Source: Sutcliffiella horikoshii (GTDB lineage Bacteria > Bacillota > Bacilli > Bacillales > Bacillaceae_I). Taken from it: DNA of 64,000 bases. The stretch is taken from positions 992,001-1,056,000 of the forward strand of contig NZ_RXZI01000001.1 of NCBI RefSeq assembly GCF_021991925.1. Direction: 5' to 3'. The notes under the pieces were generated by a model that ran no database searches, had not been told where the DNA came from, and saw nothing but the letters and a program-made list of their open reading frames with translations. The position numbers and the translations under genes were made by a program. Shown in pieces: positions 24,633 through 33,683 of the stretch; position 1 is the first letter of the stretch, and every line of letters begins with the position of its first letter.

Positions 24633-25721
24633 CTACAAATTTTTTAACGCCTCAATAAAAGAACGGTTATCCTCCATGGAGCAAATGGTGACCCTTATAC
24701 TGTTCGGATACCCCAAAGCTGCTCCTGTTTTAACCATGATCCCTTTTGTTAGTAATTTTTGAGTGATTTCATTTCCATCTTTGCCAATATGTATCATCAT
24801 GAAATTTGCTTGTGTAGGGAAATAGGTATAACCTAATTCGTCTAATTCTTTCTCCAAGTATGCTCTCCCTTGTTCATTGCGAAGGATACACTCTCTTCTG
24901 AATTGTTGATCCTTAATGGCTTCCATCGCAGCTGCTTGAGCAAGCTGATTTACATTGAATACCTCTTTTACTTTGTTTAATTCTGCTGTTATGGAAGGGT
25001 CCATGATGCCATAGCCAATTCTTAATCCAGCCAGGCCATATACTTTAGAAAACGTTCTTAAAATAACAAGATTTGCATGTGTCTTTAATAAAGGGGTCGA
25101 TTGGAGATATTCCTCACTTGTTGCATATTCATAGTACGCCTCATCTAACACAATCAAGATATGTTCCGGGACTTTTTCAATGAAGGAAGTAAGTTCTTCC
25201 TTATTTACAATTGTCCCTGTTGGATTGTTAGGATTGCAGACAAAAATCATTTTCGTTTGTTCTGTAATATTAGCAAGCATCGCCGTCAAATCATGTACGC
25301 CATTTTTTAATGGAACGACCACTGGCTTGCCGCCTTCAATGGAGACGTTGGTTTTGTATCTCGGGAATGTAATATCAGCCATTATGGCTTCTTCTTCTGT
25401 ATTTAGAAAAGCTCGGATCAGCAGCCTGATTATTTCATCTGAACCATTTCCAATGAACAACTGATTTTGGGCTACCCCTAAAAAATCCGCCAATCTGCTA
25501 GAAAGAGCTCTCGCGGAACCGTCAGGGTATGTAAATAAATAATCTAGCCTTTGCATTAGTTGTTTCTTTACAAGCGGGGAACAACCGAACACGTTTTCAA
25601 TTTCAGACATGTTCCTTATCGTCGCGATTCCTAATTCCGACTGTATATCCTGCAAGCTTTTCCCTAAAGGGTAGGCAGCAATATGCTGGAGAATTTCTCG
25701 GCTTTTTACTTTTACCGCCAT
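24633..25721 (-). CDS. PLP-dependent aminotransferase, likely aromatic (annotated HisC type)
   Basis: This 362-residue class I/II aminotransferase has family features YPDGSARALSSRLADFLG, FIGNGSDEIIRLLIRAF, FVCNPNNPTGTIV and the PLP lysine in RTFSKVYGLAGLRIGYG. By sequence it looks like histidinol-phosphate aminotransferase. No other histidine gene is near, and it sits among hppD, fahA and hmgA. It therefore more likely converts tyrosine or phenylalanine to the 2-oxo acid. About 20 bases separate it from the flavin reductase gene. Confidence 0.8.
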   Translation of the reverse strand: MAVKVKSREILQHIAAYPLGKSLQDIQSELGIATIRNMSEIENVFGCSPLVKKQLMQRLDYLFTYPDGSARALSSRLADFLGVAQNQLFIGNGSDEIIRLLIRAFLNTEEEAIMADITFPRYKTNVSIEGGKPVVVPLKNGVHDLTAMLANITEQTKMIFVCNPNNPTGTIVNKEELTSFIEKVPEHILIVLDEAYYEYATSEEYLQSTPLLKTHANLVILRTFSKVYGLAGLRIGYGIMDPSITAELNKVKEVFNVNQLAQAAAMEAIKDQQFRRECILRNEQGRAYLEKELDELGYTYFPTQANFMMIHIGKDGNEITQKLLTKGIMVKTGAALGYPNSIRVTICSMEDNRSFIEALKNL

Positions 25722-25740
25722 TGGTTCATCTACCTCCTAT

Positions 25741-25770
25741 AAAAAAGGGAGGAAACTGGTCCTCCCTTTT
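25741..25770 (-). terminator. Terminator after hppD
   Basis: AAAAGGGAGG and CCTCCCTTTT pair around an eight-base loop, with a T run on the minus strand. It divides hppD from the aminotransferase gene, so read-through or a second promoter is needed for the rest. Confidence 0.85.
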
Positions 25771-25779
25771 GTGACTTGC

Positions 25780-26898
25780 TTACAGATTTCCTCTTAATTC
25801 TTGTTCTCTTTCGATGGATTCAAATAATGCTTTGAAGTTTCCTTCACCAAAGCCCTTTGCACCCTTACGTTGGATGACTTCTATGAAAAGAGTCGGTCTG
25901 TCTACAATAGGTTTAGTAAAGATCTGAAGCAGATAACCCTCATCGTCTCGGTCAACGAGAATGCTCAGCTCGCGAAGCTTTGCAATTTCCTCATCAATTT
26001 CCCCTACTCTTTCTGATAACATTTCATAGTAAGTGTCAGGAGTATTTAAGAACTCAACACCATTTTCTTTTAATTTGCTTACTGTCTGAACAATATCTTC
26101 CGTTAAAATGGCAATATGTTGAACACCGGCACCATTATAGAACTCCAAGTATTCTTCGATTTGTGATTTTCTTTTTCCTTCAGCAGGTTCATTGATTGGG
26201 AATTTGATTCTGCCGCCATTGTGCATTACCTTTGACATTAGCGCGGAATATTCTGTGTTAATATCTTTATCTGTGAAATGAGTCATTTCTTTAAAGCCCA
26301 TCACTTTTTCGTAATAAGCAACCCACTCTTCCATTTGCTCTACGTTCCCTACCACATGATCAATTCCGATAATTCCTGCATCTTTAACTGGTGTGGAGTT
26401 CGTATATGCTTTAAATCCAGGCATGAATACGCCATTATAATTTTTACGTTCAATCAAGGTGTGTATGGTATCTCCATATGTACCAATTACCGCTTTTTTC
26501 AATGTTCCGTTCTCGTCTGTCAGTTCTTGTGGAGGTTGGATGGCAATAGCTCCTCTTTCCACCGCTCCGTTGTAAGCACTTTCAACATCTTCCACAACAA
26601 GTGCGATATCCTTTACCCCGTCTCCATGCTTTTTAACAAACTCCGAAATTTTTGTATCCTGTTTAAGTGAACCTGTAATGACAAGTCGTACATTACGTTG
26701 CTTTAATACATAGGAAACCGTCTCCCTATTGCCTGTTTCTAAACCAGAATAGGCTATAGGTTGAAAACCGAATGTGGTAGCAAAGAAGTGTGATGCTTGT
26801 TTAGCGTTGCCTGTGTAGATCTCCAAATAGTCAACATCTTTTACTGGGAATACTTCTTCTACTTGATCTTTCACTTGCATCGTTTTTTCTACGTTCAT
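25780..26898 (-). CDS. hppD: 4-Hydroxyphenylpyruvate dioxygenase
   Basis: This 372-residue protein of the vicinal oxygen chelate fold has two halves. The three iron ligands are His in IIGIDHVVGNVEQM (near 180), His in VQHIAILTEDI (near 260) and Glu in PTLFIEVIQRKGA (near 340). It converts 4-hydroxyphenylpyruvate to homogentisate in the cytoplasm. Its neighbours fahA and hmgA complete the pathway. The gene has its own terminator. A GC-rich MITE lies 27 bases upstream of its start, where its promoter should be. Confidence 0.93.
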   Translation of the reverse strand: MNVEKTMQVKDQVEEVFPVKDVDYLEIYTGNAKQASHFFATTFGFQPIAYSGLETGNRETVSYVLKQRNVRLVITGSLKQDTKISEFVKKHGDGVKDIALVVEDVESAYNGAVERGAIAIQPPQELTDENGTLKKAVIGTYGDTIHTLIERKNYNGVFMPGFKAYTNSTPVKDAGIIGIDHVVGNVEQMEEWVAYYEKVMGFKEMTHFTDKDINTEYSALMSKVMHNGGRIKFPINEPAEGKRKSQIEEYLEFYNGAGVQHIAILTEDIVQTVSKLKENGVEFLNTPDTYYEMLSERVGEIDEEIAKLRELSILVDRDDEGYLLQIFTKPIVDRPTLFIEVIQRKGAKGFGEGNFKALFESIEREQELRGNL

Positions 26899-26925
26899 AA
26901 ATATCCCTCCTGATTTTTATCTAAA

Positions 26926-27109
26926 GGCTCTGTTAAAGACCGCTGTTGATTTCCGCAATAGGCTTCGCTTTCCTAGGGGCGTTTGGGGAGCCTCCTCGGC
27001 TTCGCCTGCGGGGTCTCCCCTATACGCTATCTCCCTAAGGAGTCTTCGCCTATTGCTCCAAACAACAGCTAGGTTGCTTCTAAAATCAACAATATACTTT
27101 AACAAAGCT
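26926..27109. mobile_element. GC-rich MITE, type B2 copy 2 (184 bp)
   Basis: The ends GGCTCTGTTAAAG and CTTTAACAAAGCT are inverted at 11 of 13 positions. A perfect 8-bp duplication TATCTAAA flanks it (26918-26925 and 27110-27117). The interior is the GC-rich module, closed by GCTGTTGATT...CAACAGC. It is inserted directly upstream of hppD. Confidence 0.85.
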
Positions 27110-27209
27110 TATCTAAAAAATATTATTATTCTGAATATAATATAATCTAAAATTTTCAACGTCCGCAAGAGTCTCGTTTAAAGCTAGAATGCTTTGACGC
27201 GACAACGTG

Positions 27210-28646
27210 TCATGAAGATGTTACTTTTTGTTTTGTGGCTCTCGGAGCCTTATGAATTGCTTTTCCATCGAGATCCTCCACCGACTCCCACATACTTTCA
27301 TTTACACTTGGGTGCGGGTAGGAAGGAAACAGCATATCCTCTTGTCTTGCCACCATTTCTAAAGCAAGCGTCCCGGTACTGATCATCTCTACCGCTTGGG
27401 CGCCCATCATATGAATACCCAAGACTAAATCTGTTTTCGTATCTGTTACCGTTTTACTGAAGCCTTCTTTTTGTCCAAGAATGCTTGCATACCCATTTGT
27501 TTGGAGAGTGCTTTCCCCTATTTTCACTTCAAACCCATTTTCAACCGCATTTGTTTCCGTCATTCCGACTGCCGCAATCGGAGGAATGGTCTGAATAATT
27601 CTAGGTAGAAACGTAAAATCGCACTCCGATTGATAGCCTGCCATGTTTTCCGCTGCCACTTTACCCTGTTTAATTGCTTTAACAGCCAAGGCAGGGCCTT
27701 CTGTTATATCACCTATTGCATAAATGGAAGTATTATTTGTACGACAAGCTTCATTAATTTTTATAAAGCCTTCATCACTTATATGAATTCCTGCTCGCTG
27801 AATACCAAGTGATTCCGTTACTGGATATCTTTCTTCAGCACAATAAAGATGTGAACTTTCTAGAATAACTGATTCATTCTTATCGTTTTCAAATACCACT
27901 TCCCACTGGTTCTCTTCGAATCTGAACTTGGGAGTTATTTCAGTTTTATAGAGCTTTATCTTTTGCTTTTTTAACTGTCTCTGCAGCTCTTTGTTTATGG
28001 ATGGATCAAATGTAAATTCATGCTGACCTGGCGGAAGAATCAAAGTCACTCTTGAACCTAGGCTGTTAAATGTTGTTGCGGCTTCAAGGGTGAAATCATC
28101 ATTTCCATATAAAATAAGTTCACTTGGCAATTCTTCGAGATTCCATATGGATGTTGGTGTTAAAGCTTGCGGGTTTATTTCAGCAATTGGCTTCTTACTG
28201 CACCCAGTTGCAATAATGACATCGTTATAGGTGAAAGTATCATATTGATGCCCATTCTCCACCCCTATTTTACTGGCGGATATAAAAGAGGCTTCCCCCT
28301 CTATGATCTCAATTTTATTTGCTTTGCATAATGCCACGACACCTTGAAACAGTTGTTCCACTACCTTTTGTTTGTGTTCCTGTAATCTTGGAAGGTCGAA
28401 TGTGACTCCGCTTGTATCCAGGCCGAGCTGCTGAAAAGGTTTCATCCGTTGGAAGACCTGCGCTGCTGCGGTATGTACTTTTGATGGAATGCATCCTTCA
28501 TTTAAGCAGACGCCGCCAAGCTTGTTTTTCTCAATGATGGTAACCTGTCGGCCCAACTGAGCCGCTCTGATTGCAGCGTGATAACCACCAGGGCCGCCGC
28601 CGATCACCATTACATCCCGTTCTTGAGTAAGTTCGCCTACAACCAT
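27210..28646 (-). CDS. lpdA: Dihydrolipoyl dehydrogenase (E3) of a 2-oxoacid dehydrogenase complex
   Basis: This 478-residue flavoprotein disulfide reductase has the FAD site VMVIGGGPGGYHAAIRAAQL and the redox disulfide in GGVCLNEGCIPSK. A second FAD motif, IYAIGDITEGPALAVKA, and the C-terminal His/Glu region YPHPSVNESMWE complete it. It reoxidises the lipoyl groups of E2 with NAD+. Its start follows the E2 stop with no gap, so it is the last gene of the E1 alpha-E1 beta-E2-E3 operon. Confidence 0.9.
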   Translation of the reverse strand: MVVGELTQERDVMVIGGGPGGYHAAIRAAQLGRQVTIIEKNKLGGVCLNEGCIPSKVHTAAAQVFQRMKPFQQLGLDTSGVTFDLPRLQEHKQKVVEQLFQGVVALCKANKIEIIEGEASFISASKIGVENGHQYDTFTYNDVIIATGCSKKPIAEINPQALTPTSIWNLEELPSELILYGNDDFTLEAATTFNSLGSRVTLILPPGQHEFTFDPSINKELQRQLKKQKIKLYKTEITPKFRFEENQWEVVFENDKNESVILESSHLYCAEERYPVTESLGIQRAGIHISDEGFIKINEACRTNNTSIYAIGDITEGPALAVKAIKQGKVAAENMAGYQSECDFTFLPRIIQTIPPIAAVGMTETNAVENGFEVKIGESTLQTNGYASILGQKEGFSKTVTDTKTDLVLGIHMMGAQAVEMISTGTLALEMVARQEDMLFPSYPHPSVNESMWESVEDLDGKAIHKAPRATKQKVTSS

Positions 28647-29900
28647 TTAAACCAGCTCCAGCATCAATAATTTTGGTTCTTCTAAAAGTTGAGTCAGCCT
28701 GTTGGTAAAGGCGACTGCTGTAGCTCCATCTGCCACACGATGATCAAATGACATGGAGATGTTCATGATGGACCTTATCACAATCTCTTCCTGCTCATTT
28801 ACAACCGGACGCTTTTTGGTTTTATGAAAGGAGATCAAGCCTACTTCAGGTTGGTTGATAATCGGTGTGGCGCCAATACTTCCACCAAGAGGACCAACAT
28901 TACTGATAGTAAAACTGCCCCCAGTCAATTCTTTCATGGAAAGCTTATTTTCCTGGGCCTTTTTCGTTAATTCTTTTAAATTGGCATGGATTTCTTTTAA
29001 TGACTTCTTTTCCACATTACGAATCACAGGGACAATTAAACCGTCTTCTGTATCTGTGGCGATTCCAATATGATGTTCTTTTACAAGCTCGATTGTCTCT
29101 TCCTGTTCGTTCAATCTTGCATTAAATATTGGATAATCTTTCAGGGCGATGGATATGGCTTTTAAAAATAGAGAAGTTGCTGATATGCTTTGATTGCTTT
29201 TTTTCCATATTTCTCTTAGTTCTAATATATTGGTTACATCAACTTCTTCAAAGTGTGTGCAATGCGGGATGGTAAGCAGGGACTGTGACATCTTTTTGCC
29301 TATTTGTTTTCTTCGGCCTCTATATGGAATGATTGTAGAAGGCTCTTGCTGGTTATTCGATTCTGTTTTTGATTGAACTTGTTGAGCTTCCTCTTCATTA
29401 ACTTCCACTTTCAGTGCAGGTTGCTTTTTACTTTCTATGAATCTATATACATCTTCATCTGTGATTCTACCAGCAGGACCGGTTCCTTCGATTTGTTCAA
29501 TATCAACCCCGGCGTCCCTTGCAATTTTTCTTGTATAAGGGGCTGCCATGATTCTAAATGAATGTAACTTTGTTGAAGGTTGATGCTCTCTTGTTGTTTC
29601 GACAGTTTTTGTGGAAGTGTTTGTATGTGCTGGGTTGGGAGTAGTGATGGATTCCTTCCCAGCTGATTCAGCTTCTAATAGAAATAAGGTGGTCCCAACA
29701 GGAATGGTCTCCCCTTCTTTCACCAATATTTCTTTAATTACTCCTGCATATGGTGCTGGTATTTCAGCAGTCATTTTATCTGTTTGTACCTCAACTAGAG
29801 GCTCATCAGGCTTTACCTTATCTCCTTTTTTAACAAAGAAAGATAAAATATCAGCCTGTGTCATGCCTTCGCCAATATCATGAAGTTTGACCTCGATCAT
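28647..29900 (-). CDS. bkdB: Dihydrolipoamide acyltransferase (E2)
   Basis: This 417-residue E2 protein has one lipoyl domain (residues 1-75, lipoyl lysine in QTDKMTAEIPAP). A flexible linker and the E3/E1-binding domain (APYTRKIARDAGVDI, GPAGRITDEDV, near 118-155) follow. The catalytic acyltransferase domain has the active-site SMSFDHRVADGA near residue 385. It moves the acyl group made by E1 to CoA. Family resemblance is to branched-chain E2, but acyl preference cannot be read from sequence. See the findings for a phenylpyruvate role. Confidence 0.88.
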   Translation of the reverse strand: MIEVKLHDIGEGMTQADILSFFVKKGDKVKPDEPLVEVQTDKMTAEIPAPYAGVIKEILVKEGETIPVGTTLFLLEAESAGKESITTPNPAHTNTSTKTVETTREHQPSTKLHSFRIMAAPYTRKIARDAGVDIEQIEGTGPAGRITDEDVYRFIESKKQPALKVEVNEEEAQQVQSKTESNNQQEPSTIIPYRGRRKQIGKKMSQSLLTIPHCTHFEEVDVTNILELREIWKKSNQSISATSLFLKAISIALKDYPIFNARLNEQEETIELVKEHHIGIATDTEDGLIVPVIRNVEKKSLKEIHANLKELTKKAQENKLSMKELTGGSFTISNVGPLGGSIGATPIINQPEVGLISFHKTKKRPVVNEQEEIVIRSIMNISMSFDHRVADGATAVAFTNRLTQLLEEPKLLMLELV

Positions 29901-29918
29901 ATGTTGAACCCCCTTTCA

Positions 29919-30914
29919 CTAAAACTTCATCACTTTATTTACTGCCGCAACGACTCTGTCAGTAGTTGGCAGGTAATAGTCTTCAAATCCAAAATAAGGA
30001 ACAGGAACGTCAAACCCTGTCACTCGCTCTACGGGCGCCCTTTGATAAAGGAATGATGTTTCATTTATGATGGCAAGCACATCACCACTTACACTTGTTG
30101 CCGCATGCGCTTCGTGCACAATAACCGTTCTTCCCGTCTTTTGGACAGATTCCGCAATGATATCTTTATCAATCGGGTAGAGGCTTCTCAGGTCGATTAC
30201 TTCGCAACTTACACCCTCAGACTCTAGTTTTTTTGCTGATTGAAGGGCCACAGGAACCATCGCTCCCCACGCGATAATGGTGACATCTTCCCCTTCCCTG
30301 CAAATCTTTCCTTTTCCGATTTCAACTGTATATTTTCCTTCTGGCACTTCTTCTCTGACTGATCGATAACAGCGCATCGGCTCCAAAAATAGTACCGGAT
30401 CTGGATCCTCGATGGCAGCAATCAATAATCCTTTCGCATCATATGGGTTAGACGGGCACACCACTTTAATACCAGGCATATGGGTGAAAATTGCCTCTGT
30501 ACTGTCTGAATGAATTTCAGGCGCCCTTACACCTGCCCCGTATGGCGCACGGATGACCATAGGGACGGTGTAATGCCCCATCGTTCTAGCCCTGATTCTT
30601 GAAGCATGTGTCATGATTTGTTCGTATGCAGGATAGATAAATCCAAGAAATTGGATTTCTGTAACCGGACGGAACCCATTTATCGCCATTCCGATTGCAG
30701 CGCCGATGAATCCTGCTTCACTTAACGGAGTATCCAAGACACGGTCTTCGCCATATTTTTGTTGCAAGCCTTCAGTGGCCCGGAAAACACCGCCATTTAC
30801 CCCAATGTCTTCACCCATTAGAAGTACATGTTCGTCTTCGCGGAGCATAGTATCAAGTCCATCCGTAATCGCTTGAACAATTGTCAATGTCTTCGTTTTC
30901 AATGCCGTTTCCAC
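29919..30914 (-). CDS. bkdAB: 2-Oxoacid dehydrogenase E1 beta subunit
   Basis: This 331-residue transketolase-type beta subunit has LLMGEDIGVNGGVFRATEGL, DTPLSEAGFIGAAIGMAING, the central APYGAGVRAPEIHSDS, and a C-terminal domain with VIVHEAHAATSVSGDV. It pairs with the alpha subunit to form the thiamine diphosphate site. The GTG start overlaps the alpha-subunit stop codon by one base (TAGTG), which implies translational coupling. Confidence 0.88.
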   Translation of the reverse strand: METALKTKTLTIVQAITDGLDTMLREDEHVLLMGEDIGVNGGVFRATEGLQQKYGEDRVLDTPLSEAGFIGAAIGMAINGFRPVTEIQFLGFIYPAYEQIMTHASRIRARTMGHYTVPMVIRAPYGAGVRAPEIHSDSTEAIFTHMPGIKVVCPSNPYDAKGLLIAAIEDPDPVLFLEPMRCYRSVREEVPEGKYTVEIGKGKICREGEDVTIIAWGAMVPVALQSAKKLESEGVSCEVIDLRSLYPIDKDIIAESVQKTGRTVIVHEAHAATSVSGDVLAIINETSFLYQRAPVERVTGFDVPVPYFGFEDYYLPTTDRVVAAVNKVMKF

Positions 30915-31978
30915 TATGCTTCACCTCTCATCAGTTGAAGAAGTTCTTTTTTCTGTTGCTCAATTCCCCATGTTGGTTTTTCAAACACGTAGTCAAACAT
31001 GTCAGCTGGATCTGCCTTTGGAAAATTCTCCATTTCTTCTATCGCAGTATCGACTTCTTGAGAAAGCTCCACTAACAATGACTCTTTCTCGTCTTCTGTA
31101 AACCAGCCTTGATTTTTAATAAAGCGTTCTAAGCGTAAAATAGGGTCATTCTCTCGTCTTTTCTCATTTTCAGATTGGTCTCGATATTTGGTTGGATCAT
31201 CCGCAGTGGTGTGGGCGCCATATCTCCAGGTTACCGCTTCAATTAAAGCTGGCCCCTCCCCGTTTCTCGCTTGTTCTAATGAATCTAACGTATGAAAATA
31301 AACGGCAAAAATATCATTTCCGTCAATTCGAACGCTTCTCATATCATAAGCAAGGGCTTTTTGAGCAATTGTTGCCGTATTCATTTGTTTGGATAGGGGT
31401 ACGGATATGGCAAAATGATTGTTCTGGTTAAAAAACACAACCGGCGCCTTCAGAACACTTGCAAAGTTTAACCCTTCATGGAAATCCCCTTCAGATGTTG
31501 CTCCATCCCCAAAATAAACAATACTAGCATTTTTAGTGCCTTTTCTTTTCTCTGCATACGCTGCGCCTACAGCATGCGGCAGTTGAGTAGCAATAGGAAT
31601 ACCCGGCGGAAAGACTTTTTTCCCGTTTGCCGGAATACACCCTTCATTTCTGCCGTTCCAAAATAAAAGGATATTACGAAGGGAGTGGCCAAACGTCATA
31701 GTTGCTCCATGGTCCCTGTAGGAAGGAAATAACCAGTCATCTTCATTTAGAGCCAACGCACTGCCGACTTGTGAAGCCTCTTGACCCTCATAAGGTGCAT
31801 ATGTCCCGATACGTCCTTGGCGTTGAAGACTTATACACTTTTTGTCAAAGGTGCGAATTCTAAGTAAATGTCTATACATGGCCTTTGCCAAATCTTCTGT
31901 GATTCTTTCTTCATACGTTTTATCAAGGATATTGCCCTGATTATCGATTATTTGAATGATAGGAAATTGATCGTTCAA
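30914..31978 (-). CDS. bkdAA: 2-Oxoacid dehydrogenase E1 alpha subunit
   Basis: This 354-residue protein has the thiamine diphosphate motif GDGATSEGDFHEGLNFASV ending in the QNN segment near residue 190. It also has YAPYEGQEASQVGSALAL and the phosphorylation-loop-like RYGAHTTADDPTKYR. These fit branched-chain-type E1 alpha. It decarboxylates a 2-oxo acid and passes the acyl group to E2 lipoate. The gene follows phenylalanine dehydrogenase by about 17 bases. That suggests phenylpyruvate, not a branched-chain oxo acid, as a natural substrate. Confidence 0.88.
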   Translation of the reverse strand: MNDQFPIIQIIDNQGNILDKTYEERITEDLAKAMYRHLLRIRTFDKKCISLQRQGRIGTYAPYEGQEASQVGSALALNEDDWLFPSYRDHGATMTFGHSLRNILLFWNGRNEGCIPANGKKVFPPGIPIATQLPHAVGAAYAEKRKGTKNASIVYFGDGATSEGDFHEGLNFASVLKAPVVFFNQNNHFAISVPLSKQMNTATIAQKALAYDMRSVRIDGNDIFAVYFHTLDSLEQARNGEGPALIEAVTWRYGAHTTADDPTKYRDQSENEKRRENDPILRLERFIKNQGWFTEDEKESLLVELSQEVDTAIEEMENFPKADPADMFDYVFEKPTWGIEQQKKELLQLMRGEA

Positions 31979-31994
31979 CTTATTTCCCCCTCTA

Positions 31995-33131
31995 TTAAAC
32001 TCGTACTGACCATTTTGGTCGTTTGGAATGGGTAAAGAAGCTGTTTCTTCTGCTTCTGTCTACTAATCTCTGTTCACAGAAATTATTTGCCGCTTCCACT
32101 GTCGTAATATTCATTTTCTCTGCTTCTTTATATACATCCATCAAAGAGTTGTAGATAGCCATCGTTTTGCGAAGAACACGCTCTTTATTTGGTTCATATA
32201 ATTCATCTGCCACTTGAATGAGTCCACCAGCATTGACGATGTAATCTGGAGCATAGAGGATCCCTTTTTCTTGTAGCATCGCACAGTGATGATTTTCTAT
32301 AAGCTGGTTGTTGGCAGAACCTACAACCGCTTTTACCTTCAGTTGTTCCACAGTTTGATCATTGATGATTCCTCCGAGTGCGCAAGGAACGAATACATCG
32401 GCATCCACAGAATAGATTTCATCCCCACCTACCACTTTAATGCCTGCTCCTATTTCCTTAGCTTTCGCAACAAGTTGATTGATGGCGAATTCATTGATGT
32501 CCGATACATATATGTCAGCACCGGCAGTCATCAATTGCTCTGCCACTTTTGCTCCGACTTTTCCAAGTCCTTGGATTGCATAACTTTTTCCATACAAATT
32601 TTTAGAGCCCCACAAGGTGAGGTTTGTTGCTTCAATTCCGTAAATGACGCCTTGTGCCGTTGGAACGGAAGAATCTCCACTTCCACCATAAACTTCATCT
32701 ACTCCTACAATACAGTTTGTTTCTTTTAAAGCGTGAACAAAGTCCTCGGGAGATGTCCCCATATCTGTTCCAGTGTAAAATCTCCCATTCAATGATTCTA
32801 CAAACTGACCGAATGCACGGAAAAGTTCCGGTGTTTTATCTTTGTTGGGATCGCCGATGATTACTGCCTTCCCACCACCGAAATCCACATCCGCCGCAGC
32901 ACATTTATATGTCATCCCTTTTGAAAGACGAAGAACATCATATAGGGCTGCGTCGACAGATTGGTAAGGCTGCATACGGCATCCACCTAGAGCAGGACCC
33001 AATGTTGTGTTATGTATCGCAATAATGGCCCTTAACCCAGTATCCGGATCGTTACAAAAAACTACTTGTTGGTGTTGTTGAATTTTATCGAACATTTCCA
33101 TTCCCCCAACTTCAGAAGTAAGCGTTTTCAT
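31995..33131 (-). CDS. pdh: Phenylalanine dehydrogenase
   Basis: This protein of about 378 residues belongs to the Glu/Leu/Phe/Val dehydrogenase family. Catalytic lysines lie in [18 protein letters not shown] and [11 protein letters not shown], and the NAD site is [16 protein letters not shown]. The C-terminus ([18 protein letters not shown]...) and the loop [16 protein letters not shown] closely follow the phenylalanine dehydrogenases of Bacillus that I recall, rather than leucine dehydrogenase. It deaminates L-phenylalanine to phenylpyruvate with NAD+. ATG 33131 is used; a TTG at 33140 has better spacing to GGTGG and is possible. It is the second gene of the unit led by the thioesterase. 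Confidence 0.85.
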   Translation of the reverse strand: MKTLTSEVGGMEMFDKIQQHQQVVFCNDPDTGLRAIIAIHNTTLGPALGGCRMQPYQSVDAALYDVLRLSKGMTYKCAAADVDFGGGKAVIIGDPNKDKTPELFRAFGQFVESLNGRFYTGTDMGTSPEDFVHALKETNCIVGVDEVYGGSGDSSVPTAQGVIYGIEATNLTLWGSKNLYGKSYAIQGLGKVGAKVAEQLMTAGADIYVSDINEFAINQLVAKAKEIGAGIKVVGGDEIYSVDADVFVPCALGGIINDQTVEQLKVKAVVGSANNQLIENHHCAMLQEKGILYAPDYIVNAGGLIQVADELYEPNKERVLRKTMAIYNSLMDVYKEAEKMNITTVEAANNFCEQRLVDRSRRNSFFTHSKRPKWSVRV

Positions 33132-33166
33132 ATTTGTCAAAAGAACCACCCTTTTTCTTTATTCTT

Positions 33167-33550
33167 TTAGTCTATCATTGCTTGAATTTTACTTTTTGGT
33201 AATATCACTTGCGTAACTTCCCCTTCACCAACAACGCGATCTTCAGAAAATATTAGGACTTTTGTGATGATGAAGTTTTTCTTAAGAGCCACTACCGTTG
33301 CTTCTATTGTTAAAATAGTTCCTTCTGTTGCCGGTGCCAGATGCTTTACTTTAACTTCTGCACCCATTCCTTCTTCTGTCTCTTCCAAAATCCCTAAAAT
33401 TATCTGTCTTGATGCCCATTCCATGTGATAGACCATCATTGCTGTGGAATACACGGGATGCACTAGTTCCCCTTCAAACTGGGCAAACATTTTGTTGGTA
33501 ACGGTGATTTGAATGGAATGTTTCGTACCTATGGTTATTTCGGGCTTCAT
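33167..33550 (-). CDS. Hotdog-fold thioesterase of the FlK type
   Basis: This 127-residue protein resembles the fluoroacetyl-CoA thioesterase (FlK) branch of hotdog enzymes. It has a Thr in VHPVYSTAMMVYHMEW, a Glu in the same helix (MEWASRQ) and a His in VKVKHLAPATEG, matching the Thr-Glu-His triad of that group. Fluoroacetate is not a plausible substrate here. As first gene of the phenylalanine dehydrogenase/2-oxoacid dehydrogenase unit it may act on phenylacetyl-CoA or a stray acyl-CoA. The operator-like sequence at 33561 lies just upstream. Confidence 0.75.
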   Translation of the reverse strand: MKPEITIGTKHSIQITVTNKMFAQFEGELVHPVYSTAMMVYHMEWASRQIILGILEETEEGMGAEVKVKHLAPATEGTILTIEATVVALKKNFIITKVLIFSEDRVVGEGEVTQVILPKSKIQAMID

Positions 33551-33560
33551 GTGTTCACCT

Positions 33561-33595
33561 CAAAACGTATAACGTTTATTCAACGCTATAATAAC
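33561..33595 (-). promoter_or_regulatory. Operator-like site upstream of the thioesterase/phenylalanine dehydrogenase unit
   Basis: The plus strand reads CAAAACGTATAACGTTTATT followed by CAACGCTATAATAAC. It matches 37463-37497 at 28 of 35 positions without gaps, and shares a block with 49354-49378. It contains the inverted repeats AACG-N5-CGTT and CGTT-N5-AACG. It lies 10 bases before ATG 33550, so binding would block transcription or initiation. Confidence 0.7.
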
Positions 33596-33683
33596 ATTTC
33601 GTTAAATGAACAGTCAATAAATTGTAGAAATTTTATAAATAGTCAATCATAAATGGTGAGAAGTTAAGTTGATTGGTTTATCA

